Notes: generated by a model not told the origin, from the sequence alone. A stretch of DNA of 64,000 nucleotides from Fistularia commersonii (GCA_037954325.1 JBBMNZ010000007.1:20067001-20131000); one strand, 5' to 3'. Positions 1 through 12,264 are shown, numbered from the stretch's first letter. Program-made: numbers and translations.

Positions 1-1518
1 CTTAAGTTGCCCGTTTAGTTTTAGGGCTTCCTCCAGTAGAACAGGGTTGCCCACACTTTTTGGCCTTGTGAGTTACTCTTCAAATGTCCATGTGAAATGA
101 CCTACCTACACTAACAATATTGAATATTTATTTATATTATATATATTTATTATTTATATATCTACTGAGTATGATCAACACAATATACGTTTTTGCATCT
201 TGCATAACTGCATGAACCCTGATGGCCTTATGGTCTTTACCTTACGAACACATGGAGCTCCTCTGTTCTAAGATATTTTGTGAGGATATGTTGTGTATTT
301 GTTTTTCCATCAGTGTATGCATGTGTCGATGAGCTTGCACACATGGATGCGTGAGTGCACGTATATGTGTGTGCTCTTTACCACCTGCTCCGTCCTGATA
401 TGTGAACAACGTCTGACCTCAACATTTGCAGAGGAAATGTTAACACATTCCGACTGGTATCACCCACAGTGGCTTCCTCTGACTTGTTCACACTGGTTTA
501 CATAATTTCCCTGCTTGTCAGCGGATGGAGCAGGAATACACATTCACCGAGGGCTTCTTTTTTTTTTCTTAACCCTCCTCACTGAAAGAATGTGCGGTGA
601 CAGGCCTTAAACAAGCCGATAAGTGAGGTCGCCGTGAAACACGATTAGAGCTCAGCCTTTGATTTGAAGGAGCTTGACACAAACAAGTCATCTTCTTCCT
701 CCTACTCGCTCCACCTCCTCCTCCTGCACCTCCTCAGGGGTATGGGGGTTGGGGTGGGGGTGCTCTCTTCAGACCAAAAGATAAAAGCAGATGAAGAAAA
801 CAGTGGAAAAAAGAGACTCCACCCCAACTCTGGCATCAACAAGTTTGGAGATCTAATCTTTGGCAGGAAAGATAATCCAACAAGGCAAAATGATGAAGGC
901 ATTAATTATTTCCTTTGGATTTTCTTTTTCAGTCTCATTTCTTTTTTCGGGTCATTTTTTAATCTGTTGTTTTGATATTGTTTTGTTCTTGTCATTTCTT
1001 GCTAAATTCAACTTTTTGTTTCTCTAACTTTGGTGATTAAATTTGTTTTGATTCAGGGTATTTTTACTTTGCTTAAATTGATTTTTTCCTTTTTTCCCTC
1101 CTGATTTTTGTTAAACATCACTTTCCTCCTTTTTTTTAAAAAGTAATTTAGCCTACTGGGTTTAAGCTCCGTGGCTACCAGTATGGATTTATCAAATCAT
1201 GTCATCTTTCTACAGGTTTCACCTTTGAGCCTGTAGTGAAGTTTTTTTGCTATGTTACATCAGTGTTGTATGTGAGTTTAAGATTAAGTGCTGGCTAGAT
1301 CCAAAAAGAGTCTCATCCTTCTTGGCAAGGCTCATTCGTAAAATCTCTGGAGATTTTCTGCTTAAATACAGGTAGAATTAACTAAACATTATCGTAAGAA
1401 CCAGCGGGATGAAACTGCTGACGTCTCTTCATCTTCCTCTTCACCCATCCATCCATCTTCCCCCGCTTGCTGCCCCACTGCTCCGGGGCAGCAGCTGGAG
1501 CAGTGGGGGTATCGATCT
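1..1518. other. Intergenic, no gene seen
   Basis: AT-rich sequence with T-rich tracts. The only notable signal is a pyrimidine-rich stretch (about 690-736) followed by a G-quadruplex motif at 737-760. No coding region or known repeat was recognised. Confidence 0.5.
737..760 (+). other. Canonical G-quadruplex motif
   Basis: Four G runs of 4, 5, 4 and 5 bases are separated by loops TAT, TT and T. They directly follow a C/T-rich stretch that would be the C-rich (i-motif) partner only in part. This fits the strict G3+N1-7 rule with very short loops. Confidence 0.7.
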
Positions 1519-2290
1519 AGTTCACTGTTCCATGGCCGTAACAAAAACCACTCTGCTCCTCCCGGATCCGAGATTCAATGCGCCGGACACTCTTCTGCAG
1601 CACCGCTGAATAGACCTCACTAGGGAGGCTGAGGAATGTGATCCCCCTGTAGTTGGAGCACACCCTCTGAGACCCCCTTTTAAAAAAGGGGGATCGCCAG
1701 CCCGGTCTGCCAGTCCCCGACATCCATGCAATACAGCAGAGGACAGCCCTACGGCATCCAGAGCCTTGAGGACCCCAGAGCGGACCTCATCCAACCCTAG
1801 GGCACCACTACTGAAGAGCTTTTTGACTGCTTCAGCAACTTCAGCCCCGGAAATAGGTGTGCTCAGAATCCGTAACCGGAAATAGGCGGACCAGAATCTC
1901 CTTGATACCCATCGGTGTCAATATACCCACACCTGCTTGGCACCTCTCACCAGGGGCAACTCCAGAATAAAAAGTCCAGCCCTTCTCAAGAGGCCTGGTT
2001 CCAGACCCCATGGTGTGCATTGACATGAGTCGAACTATATCCAGTCGGAATCTCTCAGCCTCGCACACCAGCTCAGGCTCCTTTCCAGCCAGAGAGGTGA
2101 CATTCCATCATCCAAACACCAGCTTCTGTAGCTGAGCATTGGACCGCCAAGGTCCCCTGCTCTGGCTAACGCCCGGCTCACACTACTCCCAACCCCCTTG
2201 CCCCTTACTGTGGGTGGTGAGCCCAAGGGAAGAGGGACCCATGTCCGGGCAAGGGGAAAATCAGGTCTAATGATTGTCTTCTTCATGAGG
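1519..2290 (-). mobile_element. LINE remnant with endonuclease and RT pieces fused by deletion
   Basis: The minus strand reads RT-like peptides (EVRSGVLKALDAVGLS, then QRVCSNYRGITFLSLPSEVY and a decayed QSGFCYGHGT) in several frames. It also reads an APE-endonuclease-like N-terminal stretch (RLDIVRLMSMHTMGSGTRPL, YSGVAPGERCQAGVGIL) at about 1880-2060. These are normally about a kilobase apart in a LINE ORF2, so the segment between them has been deleted near 1840-1860. Frameshifts and stops make it dead. The clade is not certain. A short palindrome (CCCCCTTTT/AAAAGGGGG, 1673-1692) sits within the RT part. Confidence 0.65.
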
Positions 2291-2522
2291 GTCTCTCATC
2301 TTCCTCATTGTCTCTTCAAATTGAAATCACACCATATTCAATAGATGACCTGATTGCGTAAACCCTGCATCAGCAGCACTGACATAAGTTTTGACCTCAG
2401 AAGTTTGTACCAAAGTGGCACATTTTTTATATCACACAACCAAAAGCAGTAAGTTTGAGAAAAAGTAAAAATAATACAACTTCACTAAATAACTCTTGCA
2501 CAAGATTAAGAAAAGCATTATC

Positions 2523-2523
<1 letters not shown>

Positions 2524-2572
<49 letters not shown>
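2524..2572. repeat. (TATATG)n microsatellite
   Basis: About eight perfect hexamer units abut the 5' end of the RTE-like LINE copy that begins at about 2574. Confidence 0.9.
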
Positions 2573-2573
<1 letters not shown>

Positions 2574-3875
2574 ATGCAGCCTCTGGAAAGCACAGGCCAG
2601 TATCTCCCTGAGCTGGTCCCAAGCTCGGATAAATGCAGAGGGTTGTGTCAGGAAGGGCATCCGGCATAAAACTTTTGCCAAAACCAAACATGTGAATCAA
2701 ACCTAACAATCTCATACCAGATCGGTCGAGGCCCGGGTTAACAATGACCGCCATTGGTACCAATGACCTTACAGGGTACCAGTGGAAATTGGGCTACGTT
2801 GAGTCAAAGAAGGAGAGGAGGAAGGCGTGTTAAGAAGGAGAGAGAGATGAGAAAAGGTGAGTCTGGGACTGAAAGTAGGGACTTTGAATATTGGGACGTT
2901 TACGCGATGGAGAGAATAAGGGTGGATATACTGTGTATCCAGGAGACCAGGTGGAGCAGATTTTAAGTTGCGCTATCATTGTACTGACAGGAGGAGAAAT
3001 GGAGTAGGAGTTATCTTGAAGGAGGAGATTGTTAGGAATGGTCTTGAGGTGAAAAGAATGTCAGATAGACTTATGAGTCTGAAATTGGAAATTGAAAGTG
3101 TGATGCTCAATGTTATTAGCGGCTATGCCCCACAGGTGGAATGTGAGTTTGAGGGGAAGGAGAAGCTCTGAAATTAGTGGATGAAGTGATACAGAGTATA
3201 CCGAGAGATGAGGACAAAGGCAGAGCAGAGGACAAAGTGGTGGAAGCTGAAAGGGAGGAGTGTTATACTGTTTTCAGGGAGGAGTTAAGAAGGGCTGTGG
3301 GTGGTCAGGGAGAGCTTCCAGATGAATGGACAACTCAAGCTAATGTGATCAGGGAGACAGGTAGGAGAGTACTTGGTGTATTGTTTGGAAGAAAAGTACA
3401 TAAGGAGACTTGGAATGAGGAATGAGGAAGTGCAGGAGTATATACAGAGAAAGCGGTTGGCAAAGAAGAAGTGGGACACTGAGAGGACTGAAGAGGACAG
3501 ACAGGAGTACTGGGGGATAGAGCGCAAGGTAAAGATAGAGGTGGCAAAGGTAAAACAAAGGGTGTTTGACTACTTGAATGCTCAGTTGGACAGTAAGGAG
3601 GGAGAGGATGATCTATACAGGTTGGTGAAACAGAGAGATAGAGATGGAAAGGATGTACAACAGGTCTGGGTGATTAAGGATAGAGGGAAATGTATTAACA
3701 GATTCTAGAAGAGTGATGGGAAGATGGAAAGAGTACTTTGAATAGCTGATTAATGAGGAATGAAAGAGAGGGAAAGGGTAGAAAGGGTAAGTATTGTAGA
3801 CCACAAAGTAACGGAGAATAGTAAGAGTGAAGTGAGGAAGGCATTGAAGAGGATGAAGGGTGGAAAGGCAGTTGG

Positions 3876-3883
3876 TCCTGATG
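3876..3883 (+). repeat. 8-bp target-site duplication, left copy
   Basis: TCCTGATG precedes the CAGTGACG terminus of the hAT element and recurs exactly at 5145-5152. Removing one copy plus the insert restores the RTE reading GGKAVGPDDV. Confidence 0.9.
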
Positions 3884-5144
3884 CAGTGACGTCAGTAGAG
3901 GCAGGTGAGGGCGGGCCTCACCTGGCATCATGGAAAGAAAAAAATGGAAAAATGAAAAAATAAATTGAATGTTTCTATTTATTCGGTGATTTGCCCTATA
4001 AAGTTATTTTCCACCAAACTTCACAATTTTTGTCGTTTTTTTTTCAAAATCACTGAAAAAAAAAGTCACAGTCATTGTTTAAATATGAAGAAGAGATGTG
4101 CGGTGACACGGCAGCCAGCGGAGCCCGCTATGGATTGCGCAATAACTGCGCTGGCATGCCATGCGGCTGAGACCGTATTGCCGTCTCTGTGGATGTCACT
4201 ATTAAAGTTTTCAAACACTTCAAGCACTAATATATGAACTTAATTTCCATACTTTAGCTGATGTGTATAACTTTTTTCGTCAACAACCGTAATGTGTTTC
4301 TCGTGCCGAACGATCGTAAAGCGGCAGTGAAGACACACTAAGTGAGGCGCGCAGTGACGGGGCCTCATGGTAGGGGGCACTGGTAATCCCAGGGAGCCTT
4401 TTTACTACTGGACCAAGGAATAATAGAATTTGCAATAGCAAGCTACTGTAAGCAGTTAGCAAGTGAAGTGCAGCCATCCAGTCATTTTTTCCTCTTGCTT
4501 GGCTTTACTTCCAAAATGGGGGATTATGTAGCTAAACTGAAAGAATTTTCTGAACCGAACATTCAGTCGTAGCAGGAGATAATAAGTAAGGGAAGACCAA
4601 CGCCAGCGCTAACGGATTTGCTTCAGACTAGGAGACGGAAAACCCGGTCTTTTCGAACGGAGTGGTTCACTCGAAAAGGCTGGCTGTGCGGATGACCAGT
4701 AAGAAAGCGCCTTTTCTGCTTTTCCTGCATTCTTTTCTCAACTTCTGACAATCAAACATGAGTGGTCGGCCACTCGCATTCAAAGTCAAATTGCGCTAAA
4801 AGCTTTCGCGATCGCAGGATAGATTTGGCTTTGAATAAACAGCAAAGACTCTACATCAGCATCCACAATGCTAAGGTAAAGGTAAACTGCTCAGCGGTGC
4901 TCAGCGGTGCATGGACTTCATTTATAAGTAAAGGTAAGAGATGATAACTTTTTTTAAATGTGCTTTTTCTATGCTACAGTTTGTACATGTAAAGAATGCT
5001 GATATATTTGAAATATTTTAAACAAAACACGTTAACTGCTGCCAATAAAATGGTGAATAAGCTACTCCGTAGGGTTCATATGTTTTTAAATCTGATTGAT
5101 GACTTCAGTGCCTCACCAGCCATGAACCTCACCGCACGTCACTA
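3884..5144 (+). mobile_element. hAT transposon copy 1 (N-terminal remnant)
   Basis: This 1.26-kb element is bounded by CAGTGACGT...and...ACGTCACTA ends and flanked by perfect 8-bp duplications (TCCTGATG), which defines a hAT insertion. Inside, plus-strand peptides around 4510-4740 ([17 protein letters not shown], then TRSFRTEWFTRKGWLCG) resemble the N-terminus and TTF/ZMYM-type zinc finger of ZMYM1-like hAT transposases. The catalytic core and C-terminal dimerisation domain are missing. The 3' about 230 bp match copy 2 (26995-28140) closely. It is non-autonomous and dead as a transposase source. Confidence 0.85.
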
Positions 5145-5152
5145 TCCTGATG
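5145..5152 (+). repeat. 8-bp target-site duplication, right copy
   Basis: TCCTGATG is identical to 3876-3883. Confidence 0.9.
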
Positions 5153-5863
5153 ATGTACTGTGGAGGTGTGGAAGTGTCAAAAAGAGGCAGCGGTAGAGTT
5201 TCTGTCTGGACTATTCAACAGGATCTTAGAGAGTGAGAAGATGCCTGAGGAATGGAGAAGTGTGATGGTGCCCATTTTAGAAATAAGGGGGATGTGCAGA
5301 ATTGCGGCAACTATAGAGGGATAAAGTTGATGAGCCATACAATGAAGTTATGGAAAAGAGTAGTGGAAACTAGACTGAGAGCAGAAATCAGCATTGGTGA
5401 CCAGCATGACCAGTTTCATGTCGAGAAAGAGTACTACAGATGCAGTATTTGCGCTGAGTATGCTAATAGAGAAACACAGAGATTGTTCAAGCATTGTCAG
5501 AAAGGATCCAGAATTTCGGAAAATTCGCAATCCGAAAACTTCAATTTAAAAAAAAAAAAAGGCTGAAAGAAGTAAATTAAGTGTACAGTCACAGAATTAT
5601 TAAAAATATGTTATAATATAGAATAAACAGTTCTCTCCTTAGAAAGGTTTTTACCTTCTCCCCTCCATAAAACTTTGAATAAATAGATAATGAATTTAAG
5701 TAATGCACAGCCTTTCCAGAACCCTTTTAGGACCCTATTTTTAGCCAAACTTTAGCTGCACAGACACATTATGAGATCAAATTTAGATTAATTGTGTGTG
5801 AAGGCATTGACAAAATATTGCATTTTTTGGAGTTTTACTGAAGCTGTGGAGTTGAGGCTTGAC

Positions 5864-6100
5864 CAGTGGTTCTGAACCTTGTTGGAGGTACCGAACCCCA
5901 CCAGTTTCATATGAGCATTCACAGAACCATTCCTTCATGAATAATAAAATCTGATTTTTTTTTTCATGCAGGGCGTGTCATCACAAATTGACATAATGAG
6001 TCGGGTGTGTCTTGACCTCAGCAGTGGAGGCTCCGCCGAACCCTTGAGACCGACTCACTGAACCCTCAGGGTTCGATTGAACCCGGGTTAAGAACCACTG
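5864..6100. mobile_element. hAT-like MITE
   Basis: This 237-bp unit begins CAGTGGTTCTGAACC and ends GGGTTAAGAACCACTG, so the termini are inverted copies of CAGTGGTTCT(G/T)AACC. It has no coding capacity. It adjoins the 3' end of RTE copy B. I could not see a matching 8-bp duplication; the flanks (ggcttgac and ctctagat) differ. Confidence 0.65.
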
Positions 6101-6107
6101 CTCTAGA

Positions 6108-6965
6108 TCTCCTGCCTGGTAGCTCAAATTCCAGCATCAGTCTACAAATATATTCACTATCCCTCCTCTGTACATGACCGAACCATCTCAGCCTGGCTTC
6201 TCTGACCTTCTCTCCAAAACAATCTAACATGTGCTGTTCCTCTAATAAACTCATTCCTGGTCCTATCCGTCCTGGTCACTCCCAAAGAGAACCATAGCAT
6301 CTTCATCTCTGGGACCTTTAGCTCTGCCCCCTGTCTATTTGTCATTGTAACTGTTTCTAGGCCACACAGCATCGCTGGTCTCACTACTGTCTTGTACACC
6401 TTTCCTTTCATTCTGGCTGATAGTCTTCTGTCACATAGAACCCCTGACACTTTTCTCCACCCATTCCAACCTGCTTGAACCCGTCTCTTCCCCTCTTTTC
6501 CACTCTCTCCGCTGCTTCTCTCCTCCAACTTCTTGATCTCCACTCCCTGTAGCCTCATCATTCCACTTGGGTTCCTCTCATTAACACACATATACTCTGT
6601 CATGCTGCTACTAACCTTCACTCCTCTCCTTTCCAGAGCATACCCCCATCTCTCTTGATTTTCCTCAACCTGTTCTCTGCTCTCACTAGAGATCACAATG
6701 TCATCTGCAAACATCATGGTCCATGGAGCTTTCTGTCTAACCTCATCGTTCAGCCTGTCCATCACCACTGCAAACAAGAGGGGGCTCAGAGCTGATCCCT
6801 GATGAAGTCCCACCTTCACCTGGAACTTCTGTGTTACCCCCTGCAGCACACCTCACCACTCTCACAGCGAGCATACATGTCCTGCACCAGTCTAACATAC
6901 TTCTTTGCTACTCCAGACTTCCTCATATAATACCAGAGTTCCTCTCTTGGCGCCCTGTCATGACA
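6108..6965 (-). mobile_element. RTE-like LINE copy B (RT palm to C-terminus)
   Basis: A 230-codon open stretch at 6157-6849 reads the RT palm: KVGLHQGSALSPLLFAVVMD, then WTMMFADDIVISSESREQ with an intact FADD catalytic motif. The connection region follows (GWRKVSGVLCDRRLSARMK, KTVVRPAMLCGLETV). The C-terminus continues in another frame (LRWFGHVQRRDSEYICRLML). It is 5' truncated just upstream of the palm. Of the four copies this one has the best-preserved RT, but it lacks the endonuclease and is frame-shifted near 6250. Confidence 0.8.
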
Positions 6966-8872
6966 GCAGACTTGAATATGTTTACATGACCTTCATGTCC
7001 TTGTTCATGTTTTTGGTTCATCGGTTTTTAATGTCAACAAGAAAATCCTGCAGCACCTGAGCAGCTCTGGACCTCAATAAATGCCATGCCTGGCGTTTCC
7101 ATGGAGATATTGTTTGACCATGTGAACCGGACAAGTATGTCAGTAAAGCTGTGAAGTAAATTTGTTAGTCTCTGATTTTTTGCCACTCAGAAAACACATT
7201 TTTAAAGTCAAAGTTAAAGCCTTCCTTTCCAGGGTTTTTAGGGGAAATTTAACAAAAGCCAAAACCTGATTGACCCAAGTTCAACTCCCAGCTACTGTTC
7301 ACCAGTTTAGCCTTGAGGTTGGACAGAATATCTTGATCCTCATCTTGGGGCTGAAGATTCCAACAGCTCCTTCTTGACCTTCGGCATCCTGTTTTTGAAC
7401 AACACATCTGTACATTTTAGTTGAATTTAACTGTTTCTAGCTGGAAATTGTTACCGTTTAATCCTGATCTTTAACATGTCTATAAAACTACAACAATTAT
7501 CTATGGCTTTTCAAGAACTGTTTCAGCTGTAAAGAAACATCTTTCTGCTTTTTGTAACAACGGCTTATCTTCAATATTTATCTATTCATCAGAGGTGTTT
7601 AATGGTATCATTTGCCACAAATTGATACATATGAAACTAAATTTAAAGATCATGAAATAAAACACGTAAGTGGGCTTGGCCCATATGAATCACCTTTTCC
7701 GATAAACCAGTATATTAAGTAGGAGTCTAATGTCCTTTGAAAGGAGCTATATGTTTTTTGGAACTCGTTGCCTCTTCTTTTGTCTCCCACTTCAAATGTC
7801 TAACCAATCACACAGTAGTTCTGCGACACTGCATTAGAAAAAAAGTGATGCCTGAAGGAAGTGTCAAGGACAAACTGTGAGACCTCCCGCGCTGGGTCTT
7901 TGAGAACCCAGTGACATCATTTTTCATACCCTGGGAACAAGAACAAAGTTCTCTGTTTCTGCATAGTCTTTAGTGGCCTTGAGTTCTCAGATAACTAGGT
8001 TACTACTTTTTGTTGCACCAATCGTAGTATTAGTAGTTTTACCATCATCATAATCAGTGTTTGTCTGTGAAGGTTCTAAATCAAGCCATGGCTGACTCTT
8101 CAAAATTTTATGCTCTACTGTAAGGCAACTATTTTAAATATAATTATGAATTCTTCTTTTGCTCTTTAGTTTGTTTATTCATCAGTTTCAGCCCAATATT
8201 TCAACTGTTTGCATTTTCATCTCTTGTCCGGTTGTTGATTCATCCATTTCTCTGTGTTTTCTGTTTCTAATCTTTGTGTTCATATTCAAGATCTCCAGAC
8301 TGAAAAAGCAAATATTGATTTATTAAAAAAATGTTGTTTTAATTCAGTCAAATGCCTGCAGAATCTCGAATCCACAATCCCAAAATAGGGTGATCTGATT
8401 AAAGCAGTGAATTTCACATCACATTTGCAGAGGAAAAAGCATCTGCCTGACAAAACTTGCAGCCTCTCTGTCTTTGTGAGCGCTGCCTGTGGGTTTGTAT
8501 GACCTTGAGGAACCTGGTATTTTATTTTCAAATCGTGTGTCTACCGCCATGGAATTGTACGCACATCACACAGATGTGACACTTTGAGTGGCCATGGATG
8601 AAAAAGTGCTTTGCTCTTCAACAGAAACATCTGGTTCATTTTCAGCAGATGTTTATTGTTTGTCACACTGATAAGATTTTATCATCTGGGAGACGAAATA
8701 TTGTTGAAGATGAGGTATTCATGGAAAGAGCATCACCCTTATTTTTTAACTTGATGACAACCTTCCTTTTCTGTGCTTTTAAGAGGTAAGGAAAGTAAAG
8801 CAGGATTTTGAGGTGATACCTGAAATTCTATAAGTTTCTTCCTCATATATTAAAATTTTCAGTGTTTTCTCA
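6966..8872. other. No recognisable feature
   Basis: AT-rich intergenic sequence. The short frames present carry no family motif and I see no repeat structure. Confidence 0.4.
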
Positions 8873-9060
8873 TTATCCATCCATTATCCATTGTCTGTCA
8901 TTCATCCTGCAATCAGGGTTGCAGCAGATGCTGGAGCCTATCCTAACTATCATGGGGCGAGAGGTAGGGGTTCGCCCTGGACTGGTCACTACTCAGTCGC
9001 ATGGCCACATATGGATTTCATTGTTCTCAATAGAATCTTACCAATTACCCGAGACTTTAT
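8873..9060 (+). repeat. Teleost interspersed repeat (CCATCCATTATCC family), copy 1
   Basis: It begins with CCATCC-like units, then has the conserved blocks ggttgcagcagatgctgg, gagcctatcctaactatc and cctggactggtcac. The same blocks recur at 12265-12545, 52020-52250 (minus), 56425-56745 and 61870-61979. It is non-coding; I cannot assign a class. Confidence 0.65.
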
Positions 9061-11524
9061 TGATCATCTTCAATAGCGACCTGTTTATAGTTTGTAGGTG
9101 TGTGGAATGCTTTTCACTATCATTATTTTTGCCGGTGTTTTTTTTTCCCCGTCATTTCTTTTTTGTTTCTAGTTAATTACTTGCGGTTTTTTTTTTCAAA
9201 GATATATTCATGCCTAAATTCCAGGCAATTTCCCAGTGATCTTTCAGATGAGTCATCTAAATGGCTATCTTGTGATAATGATCTGTAAATTTCTTAATAC
9301 CTCTTCTTTCTTTGAAATAATTTTTTGGAATAAGTTTTAGTCCATCTTAGGCCTTTTGGGGGAAAAGACTTGCTGGTTTTCACATTTTGAAATCATTTCC
9401 TGCTAATATTCTCACCACTAGCAGCAGCAACAGTAGGAGCTGCATCCTTTGTGGATCCAGAATATAAAAACACTCTTTGGGCTGCAGGAAATTTTAGATG
9501 CAAATGTCTTTGCTCTGCAATTGCGGGCTGTGGAAGCAAGACTCAGCCTTTCTTTGCTTGATTTATTCTGTTTGAATGGGGGAAACAGTGAGATTTCTTG
9601 TTTGATCTTATCAGGAGCCAATATCTGATATGTTTGTGGAGGTTCTCAAGTCATCCAGGTCATGGTTGATTCACATTTTGACAAGAATTCAGTATCTGGT
9701 ACAAGCGTAGGACGGATCCTCAGGTAATAAAATTCAGTTTTTTTTCCAAAGACATACAGGGAATTTCAAGGAAAATGGATAGATAAATGAAACCAAATAA
9801 TTTGTCAATTTTTTTTGCAAAGAAATCAGATATACATAATGACATAATGAAAAAAATATGCCTGGGAAAAAAGGAAGGAAACAGTAAAAAAACAAGTAGG
9901 TAACGTAAAAAAAAAAAAAAAAAAACAAGGAAAAAAACTAAATAATCAAATGAGAAATATGTATGTAGAAAAATATTGCTATATGTTTGAACAAATATAG
10001 CAATAGTGAAGACTTTCTGGAAATTTGAAAGAAACTAAAAAAATACCTCTGCATGCAAGACAACAATAAGTGGAAAAAATATACAAACATCATACAAACA
10101 CACAAACAAATGAGCATGCAAACAGATTCACTCCAATACACACATTCACAAATGCACAAACCTTTAGGGAGGAATGTTTGATGATCCGCATTTTTACTCC
10201 TGATTCCTTTTTTTTCATTGTTTGGAGAAACAACAACAATAAATTGCTCTCCGAGCTAAAATGGTAACAATATATGGGATGAAAAACAGAGAGGAAGTTT
10301 CTATAAATTCACCTGTTCCCATCATCATGTAATCATTGAATCCTATGCACCTGTGCATGTCATTCACATGTACTCCTTTTGTTTTCACCTATCATTTGTA
10401 TGGCTCACATTTTATATCATGTGTTTTTCACATGTAATTATATGTTTCTCATGCAAACACATACAGTATATGGTAACATGTGGAAGCGGGACTCAGCCTT
10501 TCACCCTTACAGCAAAAGGTGTAGCATTTAATTCAATATTTTACATGTTGATACATAAATCCCAAGTGTTGTCACACCATAGTCATTTATTTTTAGATTT
10601 GAATGGTTTTAGATCTCTGAATGTGGCCCTGTGATGGCTTGTTTACTGTCTAGGGTTAGATGTGATAATCTACATTTCATTTTAATTTCATCCTTTTGAC
10701 GAAGTTCCTGCAGGGTGAAAAAAAGTTTCTGCAGGGTTCACGATCTGATGTATTTCAAATGCAATATTTATTAGCGCGGCATGCGGAGATTTAGCTAAGT
10801 GACAAATGGAATGAAGGATGTATTGCTCACAGGATAATGCTCTTTGGAGGACGGTTTTTATTCAACAACTAGCAAACAGGGGAAAACCCAAGGGGGTGCA
10901 CCGCACAATGGCAACAGTTAAACTAAGGGTGCAACCCCCCCGTTACGACAAGTAATGGTGCAGGTTAGTGTCACACATCAACAACAACATTGTACAACTA
11001 TTCATACAACGGGGTTCTGTAACATAGAACAATGTGCAGGTTCCAAATGTCGTCGTGGCGGCAAGGGATTCTAGGGTTCCGCCGGCCAGTCTCCCCGCCA
11101 CACGCTATATTAATAAATGTGAAAAAAATAATAAATGAAGATATTGTAGCGTCTGACCTGACCTGTTAAACAATTATGAGTGATTGGTAAACAATACCTT
11201 CTTTTATTCGAACAGTTACGTCCAAATGTAACTAAACTGAAACGTATCAGAAACCCATAATATTCACGCCTCCCGAGCTCTCCCTCCCTGTCTCATCAGA
11301 AACACATTCATAACCAGAACTCTGAATGTTCTTCTGAACAGTACTGCAGGGTTGGTACAGTATGAATGGATGAACGAACGAACGTGCAGCATGTACAGTT
11401 GGTCATGTCTGTTTTCTGTTTTGCACATTTGCATTTTTTATATCACATGGATTTGTGTGTGCATGTGTGTGACATATGAACTATAGTTTGTTTCTTTGAA
11501 AACTGAAGAGGCGTTTTTGTGTGG
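9061..11524. other. No gene seen; simple-sequence tracts
   Basis: AT-rich, with a poly-A run near 9908-9925. A moderately GC- and CpG-richer block at about 10870-11105 (blocks such as gttccgccggccag) could be an old LTR fragment. I cannot support that from repeats in the window. Confidence 0.35.
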
Positions 11525-12010
11525 TACAGTGTGTTGAGCACGTCTGAAACTTCGAATGCGCCAGGACGCGGTCTGACAGCTGGGCTCGAAACCGACTCGA
11601 AAAACAAAGCACACTCTATCAAATATGCTGTTGCGTTGATGAATGGCGTCTCTCCAGAGCCACACAAGGACACGAGGTAGCGGTGCCCGGGGAAGTGGAC
11701 CCACTGTGCCTGCTAAATTGTCTGCCGTGACGCCTCGCCTGCATCCGCCCCCCTTCCTTCCCCCTTCCTTTCCCCTCCTCTCCTCTCCTCTCCTCTCCAC
11801 ACTCCACGCGATGGATCCAGAGCATTTAATCAGTTAGGGGGCACCGGCCCCACAGCGCCGCCGGCTAGCGGCTGCAGCGGGACGATACAACGGCGCCAGC
11901 GTGGAGTACAAGAGAGCTGATTCCGCGTGACTCGACCCACGGAGCGGTGGTTTGCAGCAGAACCACGAGGAATCGGTAGACACACTGTGGCCTGACCGCT
12001 GTTTGTGACC
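11525..12010. promoter_or_regulatory. CpG-rich patch, possible promoter/CpG island
   Basis: This is the only strongly CpG-dense stretch in the window. CpG clusters occur at 11540-11600 (ttcgaatgcgccaggacgcg) and at 11850-11960 (gcgccgccggctagcggctg, gacgatacaacggcgccagc). A pyrimidine tract with CCTCT repeats lies at about 11772-11797. No exon is recognisable next to it on either strand. It may be a promoter for an unseen or non-coding transcript, or a GC-rich transposon remnant. Confidence 0.4.
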
Positions 12011-12264
12011 ATAAGCTGCTTTGTTTGCAATCTCGTGTAAAAGCTTTATGATTTACGATTTTTTAATTTAGTAAGTTTAATTGTGTCCCGTTTGTATGTC
12101 ACCAATTTTATTTTTTTTTATTATTATTCAGATAGATTCTACTGTGCCACACTGTTTTTCGTTATTTTCTGTGTACTCCTGGTGATTTTGTTAAAACAGG
12201 CAATCGATTAACAAAAAAAAAAAAAATCAACTACAAACAACTAGAAATAAATAAATAGTAAAAC

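Larger units (their letters stand above)
2574..5490 (+). mobile_element. RTE-like LINE copy A, split by a hAT insertion
   Basis: The first about 200 bp match the start of copy C at 34677 and act as the 5' untranslated part. The plus strand then shows endonuclease pieces (ILCIQETRW at about 2930-2952, NGVGVILKEE, MLNVISGYAPQ), the linker (EVQEYIQRKRLAKKKWDTER) and the RT start (GGKAVGPDAV). The hAT at 3884-5144 interrupts it. RT resumes at 5145 (CGNYRGIKLMSHTMKLWKRV) and fades out near 5490 before the catalytic DD motif. The reading frame is broken by several shifts and stops. In fish this family resembles Expander/RTE LINEs, by recall. The element is 5' nearly complete but 3' truncated, unusual for target-primed LINE copies. 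Confidence 0.75.

Noticed and set aside
1673..1692. Palindrome CCCCCTTTTAA AAAAGGGGG as a transcription terminator
   Set aside because: It lies within the coding part of a LINE RT remnant (the FKKG region) in a vertebrate genome; there is no reason to call a terminator.
2427..2763. Frames with YIYIYIY and HIHIHIH runs
   Set aside because: Translations of the (TATATG)n microsatellite.
11438..11837. Overlapping frames of 65-120 codons on both strands (MERRGEERRGKEGG, PPPFLPPSFPLL)
   Set aside because: They are translations of a pyrimidine/purine tract and of the CpG-rich patch; low complexity, no domain, no splice context.
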